A stretch of 32,151 nt of DNA from Pseudoselenomonas ruminantium (GTDB lineage: Bacteria > Bacillota > Negativicutes > Selenomonadales > Selenomonadaceae): the NCBI GenBank assembly GCA_902785885.1, contig CADAAS010000004.1:1-32151 (forward strand). Reading direction: 5' to 3'. Below, piece by piece: positions 1-6,180 of the stretch. Position 1 is the first letter of the stretch; each line of letters opens with the position of its first letter. A program made the position numbers and the translations under genes. The notes under the pieces were generated by a model that was not told the origin of the DNA, made no database searches, and saw only the letters and a list, made by a program, of their open reading frames with translations.

Positions 1-154
1 CAAATAGCTAATGTCTATGGGATAGAGGGCGTAGTGCTGCGTCCAGTTGTGGTAGTTGCTGCGTAGACCGCTTGCCTGGTGCGGACTTATCCGATACTCG
101 GCTTGTCGAGAGTAGTTAATGAACAATAAAATTTATAAAAATCTTTAATAATAT
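1..154. other. Left-edge stretch without a confident gene
   Basis: I see no convincing gene here. A plus-strand frame ends with a stop at 64-66 and a minus-strand frame is open from about 128 off the left edge, but neither has a ribosome-binding site or a recognisable product. A short dyad CTCG/CGAG lies near 99-112 without a following T-run. From about 120 the sequence becomes AT-rich and leads into the small-RNA cassette at 196. Confidence 0.4.
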
Positions 155-185
155 TTGTTAAGGTTGCTTATAAATACAGCATAAT
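155..185 (+). promoter_or_regulatory. Weak promoter of the first small-RNA copy
   Basis: CATAAT at 180-185 sits 13 bases before the conserved AGGACGAAC start, exactly where the second copy has a good TATAAT. The -35 is poor: TTAAGG at 158-163 with a 16-base spacer, or TTGTTA at 155-160 with 19 bases. This suggests the promoter of this copy has decayed. Confidence 0.35.
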
Positions 186-195
186 TAAGCATAAG

Positions 196-338
196 AAAAG
201 GACGAACCACAATGATGGTCGCCCAACACCTTTCGGGTAAGGTTCGAATGGTTAATACCAAACAAATGACTCACCAGACGGCTATCTGATGGTCAACAAA
301 ACTCATGATTAAGCCACCTTTGCAGAGGTGGCTTTTTC
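196..338 (+). ncRNA. Candidate structured small RNA, copy 1
   Basis: The stretch from AGGACGAAC (199) to a Rho-independent terminator (312-337) recurs at 27648-27792. Conserved blocks include ACAATGATGGTCGCCCAAC, GGTTAATACC and CAGACGGCTATCTG; the last two can each form a hairpin. The terminator stems of the two copies differ by compensating changes, so an RNA structure is being preserved. It converges on an Fst-like toxin ORF on the opposite strand and could be its antisense antitoxin. A 25-codon frame from ATG 212 is cut to 9 codons in the other copy, so coding is unlikely. The promoter of this copy is weak and it may be inactive. Confidence 0.5.
312..337 (+). terminator. Rho-independent terminator of small RNA copy 1
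   Basis: The 8-bp stem AGCCACCT (312-319) / AGGTGGCT (326-333) has a 6-base loop and is followed by TTTTT. The paralogous terminator at 27767-27792 uses a different but still paired stem. Confidence 0.75.
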
Positions 339-347
339 TCATGCTTG

Positions 348-494
348 CTACGAGTTTTGGTCTAGTATCAACCGAAGAAACGATCCAAGCAGCTTAGTTT
401 TTACCCAAGCATACAGGTCTTTGCCGAATTCCGACCAAAAGCCGGAAAGGATAGGCAACAGAACAAACGTTCCATAATCAAATCCTGTCGTCAA
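348..494 (-). pseudogene. Degenerate Fst-like hydrophobic peptide, copy 1
   Basis: This frame contains a 30-residue block, GTFVLLPILSGF onward, that matches the ORF at 27834-27956 at 27 of 30 residues. Of the 8 codons that differ, 5 are synonymous and 3 conservative (L/V, V/L, T/A), which indicates past selection on the protein. The block has one hydrophobic segment with a P-x-x-x-G motif followed by a charged, Trp-containing tail, as in the Fst/TxpA type of type I toxins. Here the equivalent stop codon has become TCG, adding about 11 residues. The only upstream start is a TTG without a ribosome-binding site, and the promoter half seen in copy 2 is absent. I read it as a decayed copy. Confidence 0.45.
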
Positions 495-515
495 AAATAA
501 TACCTATTAGTACAC

Positions 516-605
516 ACTAAGCGCAACGGCCGGGGATGCCTTTTCGCAGCTTTTGACAAGCCTGTCTATGGCGAAGGAAAGGCATTACCGGCCGGCGCGC
601 GTCTT
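516..605 (+). repeat. Palindromic repeat R1 (loop type A)
   Basis: A long hairpin with outer arms GCGC..CGGCCGG (521-533) and CCGGCCG..GCGC (588-600), an inner stem GCCTTT/AAAGGC, and the conserved loop TTTTGACAAGCCTGTCTATG (551-570). It is flanked by CTAAG on the left and CTTAG on the right, themselves inverted. The arms differ from other copies but still pair. Confidence 0.85.
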
Positions 606-630
606 AGCACCATGATGAACGATAAAGCAG

Positions 631-658
631 TTGACACAACAGACCTTTCTGCTATACT
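631..658 (+). promoter_or_regulatory. Promoter of the 20-aa hydrophobic peptide
   Basis: TTGACA (631-636), a 16-base spacer and TATACT (653-658) form a near-consensus housekeeping promoter. Transcription would start near 665, about 50 bases before the small ORF. Confidence 0.7.
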
Positions 659-713
659 GATTATGGTGCTGTTTAGCGGTTAATAATTGCCCTCAGAACT
701 GAGGTGCTCGCCT

Positions 714-776
714 ATGAATGAGTTAATCGTTGTTTTACTCTTAATCCTGCTCATTCTCATAGAGATAAAAAAATAA
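714..776 (+). CDS. 20-residue hydrophobic peptide, candidate type I toxin
   Basis: This 20-codon ORF (begins MNELIVV, ends EIKK) is almost entirely Leu/Ile/Val, predicting one membrane helix with a short charged end, typical of Ibs-, Fst- or TxpA-like type I toxins. It has its own strong promoter (631-658) and a Shine-Dalgarno GAGGTG (701-706) 7 bases before the ATG. That site is buried in a perfect hairpin CCTCA/TGAGG (691-695, 700-704), a common way to restrain such toxins. A divergent promoter on the other strand (864-892) would make an antisense RNA running into a shared terminator (777-805). The peptide family is not identified; the toxin call rests on size, composition and locus architecture. 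Confidence 0.6.
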   Translation: MNELIVVLLLILLILIEIKK

Positions 777-857
777 ACCGCTCCTAGTTTGGCCACTGTA
801 GCGGTTTATAACATAATGTTTCAACTGTGAGGGTGACCGCCAGGCGGCACCTTCTTT
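770..857 (-). ncRNA. Candidate antisense antitoxin RNA
   Basis: A minus-strand promoter (TTGCCT, 17 bases, TATAAT) would start an RNA near 857 that ends at the hairpin 777-805 followed, on this strand, by TTTATTTTTTT. The RNA is about 85 bases. The plus-strand segment 821-841 it copies is a near-repeat of 693-712, which contains the toxin's Shine-Dalgarno. The antisense RNA could therefore pair both with the toxin mRNA tail and with its ribosome-binding site, as in the par/Fst system. Ends are inferred from promoter and terminator positions. Confidence 0.5.
777..805. terminator. Shared bidirectional terminator
   Basis: The stem ACCGCT (777-782) / AGCGGT (800-805), with inner AGT/ACT pairing, begins right after the peptide stop codon. 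On the minus strand a strong T-run follows; on the plus strand only TTTAT. It would end both convergent transcripts. Confidence 0.65.
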
Positions 858-863
858 ATGCTC

Positions 864-892
864 ATTATAGCATTTACCTACAAAATAGGCAA
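864..892 (-). promoter_or_regulatory. Promoter of the antisense RNA
   Basis: Read on the minus strand: TTGCCT (892-887), a 17-base spacer and a consensus TATAAT (869-864). It points left, toward the small hydrophobic ORF. Confidence 0.65.
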
Positions 893-910
893 ATGCTATT
901 TTTATGATAC

Positions 911-936
911 GCACTAAGCCCGAGGGGGCCTTAGCA
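911..936. repeat. Stub R2 of the palindromic repeat family
   Basis: Only the outer ends of the repeat family remain: GCACTAAGCCC, three bases, then GGGGCCTTAGCA. The ends form a short palindrome, so this looks like a copy whose whole interior was deleted. Confidence 0.5.
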
Positions 937-955
937 TATAGATATAATTGTAGGC

Positions 956-1046
956 ACTAAGCGCGGCGGCCGGTGATACCTTTCCGTAGCTTTTGACAAG
1001 CCTGTCTATGGCGAAGGAAAGGCATTACCGGCCGCCGTGCGCCTTT
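956..1046 (+). repeat. Palindromic repeat R3 (loop type A)
   Basis: Outer arms GCGC..CGGCCGG (961-973) and CCGGCCG..GCGC (1028-1042), inner stem CTTTCC/GGAAAG, and the conserved loop with GACA-AGCC-TGTC at 995-1006. Its arms resemble those of R1. Confidence 0.85.
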
Positions 1047-1068
1047 ACATATCCATGTAATACATGCA

Positions 1069-1156
1069 CTAAGCCCGCCGGCTGATGAGGCTTTCCCGAC
1101 GCGTTTGACAAGCCTGTCTAAGCAGAGGGAAAGTATTATCAGCCGGCGGGCGTCTT
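1069..1156 (+). repeat. Palindromic repeat R4 (loop type B)
   Basis: The 13-bp arms CCCGCCGGCTGAT (1074-1086) and ATCAGCCGGCGGG (1138-1150) pair perfectly. The loop GCGTTTGACAAGCCTGTC is of the second subtype (GCGTTTGAC...TAAGCAGA). It lies 18 bases beyond the stop codon of the glycogen operon's last gene and may also shape that transcript's 3' end. Confidence 0.85.
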
Positions 1157-1173
1157 AGCACCTCGATGTCAAC

Positions 1174-2387
1174 TTAACAGCGCCCATACTTCCTACACAT
1201 AGCCTTGATTTCCGCCGGTTCCAATTCCAGCTGATAATCAGGCTTCAGGCACCATTTCCAATTGAGTCCCACCGTGCCCGGCGTATTCATGCGGCCGCGT
1301 TCGTCAAGCCCCAAGAGGTCCTGCATGGGCGCAATCGCCAGCCGTGCTTCGGAGGCCCAGGCGACCTTGAGCAGCCCCTTGGCGATATCCCTGGGTCGGT
1401 CCATCTTCTTGTGCAAGAGCGAGGCCACCGCCGCACGGGTCGATTCGTCGATATCGTGTTCATACCAGCCCACAGTCGTATTGTTGTCGTGCGTGCCGGT
1501 ATAGACGATGCTGTTTTCCGGCGCGACAAAGCCCAATCTTCCCTGCTCGTTGAAATGCAGGGTGAAGTGCAGCACCTTCATGCCCGGGAAGCCGCAGGCT
1601 TCCCGCAGGGCCTCCACCTCGTCGGTGATGATGCCCAAATCTTCGGCCACGATTTCCATATCGCCGATTTCCTGTTTGATGATATCGAAGAACTTCTTGC
1701 CCGGCCCCTTGCGCCAATGGCCGTTGATGGCGGTTTCCGCCTTGCCGTCCACCTCCCAATAGGACTCAAAGCCGCGGAAGTGGTCAATGCGCACCATATC
1801 CACGAGCTTGGACAGATTCTTGAAGCGCTTCTTCCACCAGCCATAATCCTCCTGTTCCATGGCCTTCCAGTCGTACTGGGGATTGCCCCAGAGCTGGCCC
1901 GTGGCGCTGAAGTAATCGGGGGGCACGCCCGCAACGGTCTTGGCCGTGCCGTCCTCATTCAGGTCAAAGAGCTTTTGGTTGGCCCAAACGTCGGCGCTGT
2001 CATGGGAGATGAAGATGGGCATATCGCCCATAATCTGAATGCCCTTTTCCTTGGCGTATTCATGGAGTTTATGCCATTGTTTATGGAAGATAAACTGCAC
2101 GAATTTGGCATAGCCGACATTATCCGCCAGCCGTTCCGCCAGTTTCTTCAGGGCCTTGGCATCGCGGCTGCGAATAGGTTCCGGCCACTGGAACCAGGCC
2201 TTGTTCTTGAATTCCTTCTTGGCGGCATCAAAGAGGGCATAATCGTCCAGCCAGTAGGCCTCCTCCTCCACAAATGCCTGGAACTGCCCCTTTATTTCGG
2301 TGTCCTCGGATTTCTGGAAAGCCGCCCAGGCCCGCTTGAAGCATTTGAGCTTGAAGAGTCGATAAAGGAAGACTTGCTGGTATAGGG
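1174..2387 (-). CDS. malQ: 4-alpha-glucanotransferase (GH77, MalQ) half of a frameshifted fusion protein
   Basis: This is the C-terminal part of a GH13-GH77 fusion. MalQ transfers maltodextrin segments between glucans and releases glucose in the cytoplasm. The segment carries the GH77 nucleophile motif VRIDHFRGF (around 1775-1800), the acid/base motif EIVAEDLG (around 1640-1660), GTHDNN (around 1480-1500), and the typical ending NTPGTVGLNWKWCLKP. The first MalQ residues (GILLHPTSLPSKYGVGDLG) lie in the preceding reading frame, so the domain is split near 2380-2390. The continuous ORF reaches back to an ATG at 2415, but residues before about 2387 are out-of-frame noise and no ribosome-binding site precedes it. 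A one-base insertion or two-base deletion near 2382 would restore one protein of roughly 1150 residues. Either a true mutation or a sequencing error is possible. Confidence 0.8.
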
Positions 2388-4631
2388 CACCCGCGCCTCG
2401 GCCGGCGTGAGCCACTCATGCTGCAGCAGTTCGTCGATATCGATCAGCAAGGGATTGCCCGCAAAGGCCGACGGCGACTGATACGGCGAGTAGCCAAAGC
2501 CCACAGGTCCCAGCGGCAGTATCTGCCAGACCTTCTGCCCGGCGGCAGCCAAAAAGTCCACGAATTTATAGGCTTCCTTGCCCAAATCGCCCACGCCGTA
2601 CTTGGACGGCAGGGAGGTCGGATGCAGCAGGATGCCTGCGCCCCGCTCAAACTTGCGCGGCAGCGGCTCGTATTCGAGCAGCCGGCCCGAAAGCGGCGGC
2701 AGCTTCAAGGTGAGCTTGCCGCGCACGGAGGTCACCCGTTCCGGCGTATGCTCCTGGTCGGTCACCATATCGACAAAGGTGCCGTCAGCAAAGTCGCTGA
2801 TGTCGAGCACCACCGTATGGCGTTCCGTCCGGCTGCGGTTAAAGACGGCAATATAGGCGCCGTTATCCGCATCCGCACCGAAGACATCATGGCCGCTGCG
2901 CACCACGCGGGCAAAGGCCAGCACATCCCCTTCTGCCGTAAGCGGCAGAAGTTCGCCGGTCTGTAGGGCGTCGTGTTCATTGCGCGCCTTGATGATGGTC
3001 CGGTAGTATTCCCGCAGTTCCTCATCACCGCCCGTCCATTTGTAAGGACGGCGGTTGGTCGGGTCCTTGAAGCCCTCCATGCCGATTTCATCCCCGTAAT
3101 AGATGCAGGGCACGCCGGGATAGGCCATCTGGAACAGCGCCGCCATCTTGAGGCGGGCCTTGCCGACCTTGTACATCTCCGGCGAAAGCTTGGCGCGGCA
3201 CTGCTCAACGGCGGGCATGCCGTCATAGTAGGGCGTCTCGCCCAGGATGGTCAGCGCGCGCTGCACATCATGGCTGCCGATGAGGTTCATCATGGCATAG
3301 AAGTTTTCCGGCGGATAGTTTTCCCGCAGGCTCTCAAACTGCATCATGGCATTTTGGGCCGTGATATAGCCCAGCAGGAAATCGAGCAGAATCTTGCGGA
3401 ACGGATAGTTCATCGCCGAATCCATTTCCTGCCCGCAGAGGTATTTGCGCTGCGAGCCGTAGGCGACTTTATTGGACGCATCTTCCCAGACCTCGCCAAT
3501 CATCACGGCATCCTTGTCCGTCTTTTTGAGTTCCGCATAGAACCCCTGCGAGAAGGGTTCGGGCAGTTCATCGATGACGTCCAGGCGCCAGCCGGCAATG
3601 CCCTCCTTCAGCCAATGATGGAGCACGCTGTCCGGTGCACGGTAGATGAAGTCCATATAGGACGGCGTGGTTTCCGTCACGTTGGGCAGGGTGTCAAAGT
3701 TCCACCAGCATTCGTATTCATAGGGGAAGTTGCGGAAATTATACCAGTCGTAATACGGCGACTTTTGCGACTGGAAGGCGCCCACGCCATCATACTTGCC
3801 CTTGCGGTTGAAGTAGCGGCTGTTGCTGCCCGTATGGCTGAACACGCCGTCCAAAATGATGCGGATGCCTTTTTTCTTCGCCAGTTCCACCAGATCATGG
3901 AACTCCTCATTCGTTCCCAAAATGGGGTCAATCTTATGATAATCGCCGGTATCGTAATGATGATTGCTTTCCGATTCAAACACGGGATTGAAATAAATGA
4001 CGCTGATGCCGAGCTCCTTCAGGTAATCGAGCTTGGCCATAATGCCGGCGATATTGCCGCCGTAGAAGTCATAGGAGACGATTTCCTTCGTGTCCGGGTC
4101 CTTGTAATAACAGGGATCATCCGTCCAGCTGGCATGATAGACCGCGCCTTCTTTTTCGATCAGCTTGTCACCCTGCCGATAGAACCGGTCGGGGAAAATC
4201 TGATACATGACCGCGTGCTTGAACCAGTCCGGCGTCTTGGCGCCCTTGTTGTAGACCGTAATCTGATAGGACGGCGGCACGTTGGGATAGACGTCGCCCT
4301 GTCCGCCCCAGTGCTCCATCTTGTTGCCATAATAGCAGGTGCCGTCACTGCAGGAGATAATGAAATAATACCAGAGCAGGCAGCCTTTTTCCGGCATTTC
4401 TAAATTTACCGAAAAATAACGTGTCTCTGCGCCCTGCGGGTCCTTGCTGGCCAGCGGCAGGAGTTTTTCCCCCTGCTGGTCCTGCCAGAGCCTTAGCAAG
4501 ACCTGATTAATCTGTTGCTTGGACTTGATTTGCAGCCCCAGCCGTACCGTGCTCCCTGCTTCAGCAGCCCCGGACGGGCTGCGATAGTACACATTGTGGG
4601 AGTTATGCTCAACCTCATTTTTTGCAAGCAA
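2292..4631 (-). CDS. GH13 neopullulanase/alpha-amylase part of the amylase-MalQ fusion
   Basis: A cytoplasmic alpha-glucan hydrolase acting on glycogen branches or maltodextrins. An N-terminal beta-sandwich (about residues 1-125, CBM34-like) precedes a GH13 barrel with VMYQIFPDRF, DGVFSH, the nucleophile in GWRLDVIDE (near residue 349), the acid/base in IGEVWED (near 378) and GSHDVQ (near 454). From about residue 665 a MalQ domain begins (GILLHPTSLP). The frame breaks near 2382 and runs about 30 meaningless codons to a stop at 2292. I choose TTG at 4631: the minus strand shows GGAGGAGG 7 bases upstream. A longer frame from 4694 lacks such a site. It is last in the glycogen operon, 77 bases after glgA. 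N-terminal GH13 activity could survive the frameshift. Confidence 0.85.
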   Translation of the reverse strand: MLAKNEVEHNSHNVYYRSPSGAAEAGSTVRLGLQIKSKQQINQVLLRLWQDQQGEKLLPLASKDPQGAETRYFSVNLEMPEKGCLLWYYFIISCSDGTCYYGNKMEHWGGQGDVYPNVPPSYQITVYNKGAKTPDWFKHAVMYQIFPDRFYRQGDKLIEKEGAVYHASWTDDPCYYKDPDTKEIVSYDFYGGNIAGIMAKLDYLKELGISVIYFNPVFESESNHHYDTGDYHKIDPILGTNEEFHDLVELAKKKGIRIILDGVFSHTGSNSRYFNRKGKYDGVGAFQSQKSPYYDWYNFRNFPYEYECWWNFDTLPNVTETTPSYMDFIYRAPDSVLHHWLKEGIAGWRLDVIDELPEPFSQGFYAELKKTDKDAVMIGEVWEDASNKVAYGSQRKYLCGQEMDSAMNYPFRKILLDFLLGYITAQNAMMQFESLRENYPPENFYAMMNLIGSHDVQRALTILGETPYYDGMPAVEQCRAKLSPEMYKVGKARLKMAALFQMAYPGVPCIYYGDEIGMEGFKDPTNRRPYKWTGGDEELREYYRTIIKARNEHDALQTGELLPLTAEGDVLAFARVVRSGHDVFGADADNGAYIAVFNRSRTERHTVVLDISDFADGTFVDMVTDQEHTPERVTSVRGKLTLKLPPLSGRLLEYEPLPRKFERGAGILLHPTSLPSKYGVGDLGKEAYKFVDFLAAAGQKVWQILPLGPVGFGYSPYQSPSAFAGNPLLIDIDELLQHEWLTPAEARVPYTSKSSFIDSSSSNASSGPGRLSRNPRTPK

Positions 4632-4668
4632 TGAAACCCCTCCTCCAAAAACATTTACTGGTGGCAAA

Positions 4669-4690
4669 GGGCGGCAAATCCTTGCCGCCC
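4669..4690 (-). other. Intercistronic hairpin between glgA and the amylase gene
   Basis: A perfect 9-bp stem GGGCGGCAA/TTGCCGCCC with a 4-base loop. On the transcribed strand only TTT follows, so it is a weak terminator at best. It may protect the upstream mRNA or lower expression of the last gene. Confidence 0.55.
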
Positions 4691-4708
4691 CCACCTTACA
4701 GATAGAAC

Positions 4709-6145
4709 TTATTTGTTTTTCAGCTGTTCATAGAGTTTCTTGTATTCCTTCGCGGAGTTGGTCCAGCTATAGTCTGACTCCATGGCATTATGCACAATCT
4801 GGTTCCATTCAGCATAGTTGGCATAGGAACCAAGTGCCTTCTTCAGCGCGTACATCATTTCATGTGCGTTGTAATCACTGAAGACGAAACCATTGCCGGT
4901 CTGCGTGTATTTATCATACTGCTGCACCGTATCCTTGAGGCCGCCCGTTTCGCGAACCACCGGAATCGTGCCGTAGCGCATGGCCACAATCTGGCCAATG
5001 CCGCAGGGTTCGTAGTTGGACGGCATCAGGAAGATATCCGCACCGGCGTAGATACGCTGCGCCAGTTCATTGGAGAAGCGGATGTTGGCGGAAACCTTGT
5101 GCGGGAAACGCCAAGCCAGCCCCTTGAACCAATCTTCGTATTCCTTGTCACCAGTCCCCAGCACGATGAACTGAATATCTTCGTGCATGAGGATTTCATC
5201 CATCATGCGCACGATGAGGTCAAGGCCTTTGGCCGCAACCAGACGGGAAACAAGGGCAACCACCGGCATGCGGCGGTCTTCCGGCAGGCCCAGGAGTTTC
5301 TGCAGGGCCACCTTGTTGTCGCGCTTGCGGTCCGGACTGTCCACATCATAGGTTTCAAACAGGTTCTTGTCCGTCATGGGGTTATAGACATCATAGTCGA
5401 TACCATTGACGATGCCAAAGAGGTCATCCTTGCGGCTGCGCAGCAGGCCGTCCAAGTGTTCGCCGAAGTATTCGTACTGAATTTCCTTGGCGTAGGTCTT
5501 GCTGACCGTGGAAACGTAATCGGCGTAGATGATGCCGCCCTTCATGAAGTTTACGGCATCGAAGAATTCCAAGTCGCCGTTGTTGAAATATTTCCAATCC
5601 AGCCCCAAAACGTCCGGCATGATGTCCTTCGGGAACACGCCCTGATATTTGAGGTTGTGGATGGTGTAGAGCGTCTTGATGTTCTGATAGCGCTCATCTT
5701 CCATGTGCTCCAGTTTCAGGAACACATTGACAAGGCCTGCATGCCAGTCGTTGGTATGAATGACATCCGGCCAGAAATCCATTGCGGGCAGGAGGTTCAG
5801 CACAGCCCGGCTGAAGAAGGAGAAACGCTCGGCATCATCATCATAGCCGTAGAATCCTTCACGGTTGAAATATTCCTGATTATCGACGAAATAATAGGTA
5901 ACATTTTCCAGAACGAGCTTGTCCAGGCCGATGTACTTGCTGCGCCAGGCAACTTCCAGTTCACCGTCATAGACATGTTCCATGCTGTCGATATATTCCT
6001 TGCCAATCGCGCCGTATTTCGGCATGATGACGCGGATATCCACATCTTCCTTCAAGAGTGCTTTGGGCAGGGACCCGGCTACATCTGCCAGGCCGCCCGT
6101 TTTGACAAAAGGTACTGCTTCCGATGCTACATAAAGAACTTTCAT
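4709..6145 (-). CDS. glgA: Glycogen synthase (ADP-glucose type)
   Basis: GT5 glycogen synthase of 478 residues, the usual size. It adds glucose from ADP-glucose to the non-reducing ends of alpha-1,4-glucan in the cytoplasm. The start MKVLYVASEAVPFVKTGGLA contains the ADP-glucose-binding KTGGL motif at residues 15-19; the C-terminal domain has PSNYEPCGIGQ (Glu near residue 377) and the RETGGLKDTV loop. The ATG at 6145 has GGGAGGA about 9 bases upstream. It follows glgB by 35 bases within the glycogen operon. Confidence 0.97.
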   Translation of the reverse strand: MKVLYVASEAVPFVKTGGLADVAGSLPKALLKEDVDIRVIMPKYGAIGKEYIDSMEHVYDGELEVAWRSKYIGLDKLVLENVTYYFVDNQEYFNREGFYGYDDDAERFSFFSRAVLNLLPAMDFWPDVIHTNDWHAGLVNVFLKLEHMEDERYQNIKTLYTIHNLKYQGVFPKDIMPDVLGLDWKYFNNGDLEFFDAVNFMKGGIIYADYVSTVSKTYAKEIQYEYFGEHLDGLLRSRKDDLFGIVNGIDYDVYNPMTDKNLFETYDVDSPDRKRDNKVALQKLLGLPEDRRMPVVALVSRLVAAKGLDLIVRMMDEILMHEDIQFIVLGTGDKEYEDWFKGLAWRFPHKVSANIRFSNELAQRIYAGADIFLMPSNYEPCGIGQIVAMRYGTIPVVRETGGLKDTVQQYDKYTQTGNGFVFSDYNAHEMMYALKKALGSYANYAEWNQIVHNAMESDYSWTNSAKEYKKLYEQLKNK

Positions 6146-6180
6146 TTCGGATTTCCTCCCTAACCTTTAGCGCCTGCGTA

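Noticed and set aside
1-128. Minus-strand frame open at the left edge and a plus-strand frame ending at 66
   Set aside because: Too short, no ribosome-binding site and no recognisable product; neither could be preferred.
516-1156. Integron attC-like sites
   Set aside because: The hairpins lack the RYYYAAC/GTTRRRY ends and there is no integrase or cassette structure.
1411-2385. Long plus-strand frames opposite the glycogen genes (also 2973-4403, 4790-6163, 7030-8496)
   Set aside because: They are antisense shadows of well-identified enzymes, caused by GC-rich codon use, and have no ribosome-binding sites.
2375-2395. Programmed frameshift in the amylase-MalQ gene
   Set aside because: No slippery run, internal Shine-Dalgarno or downstream structure is visible at the break.
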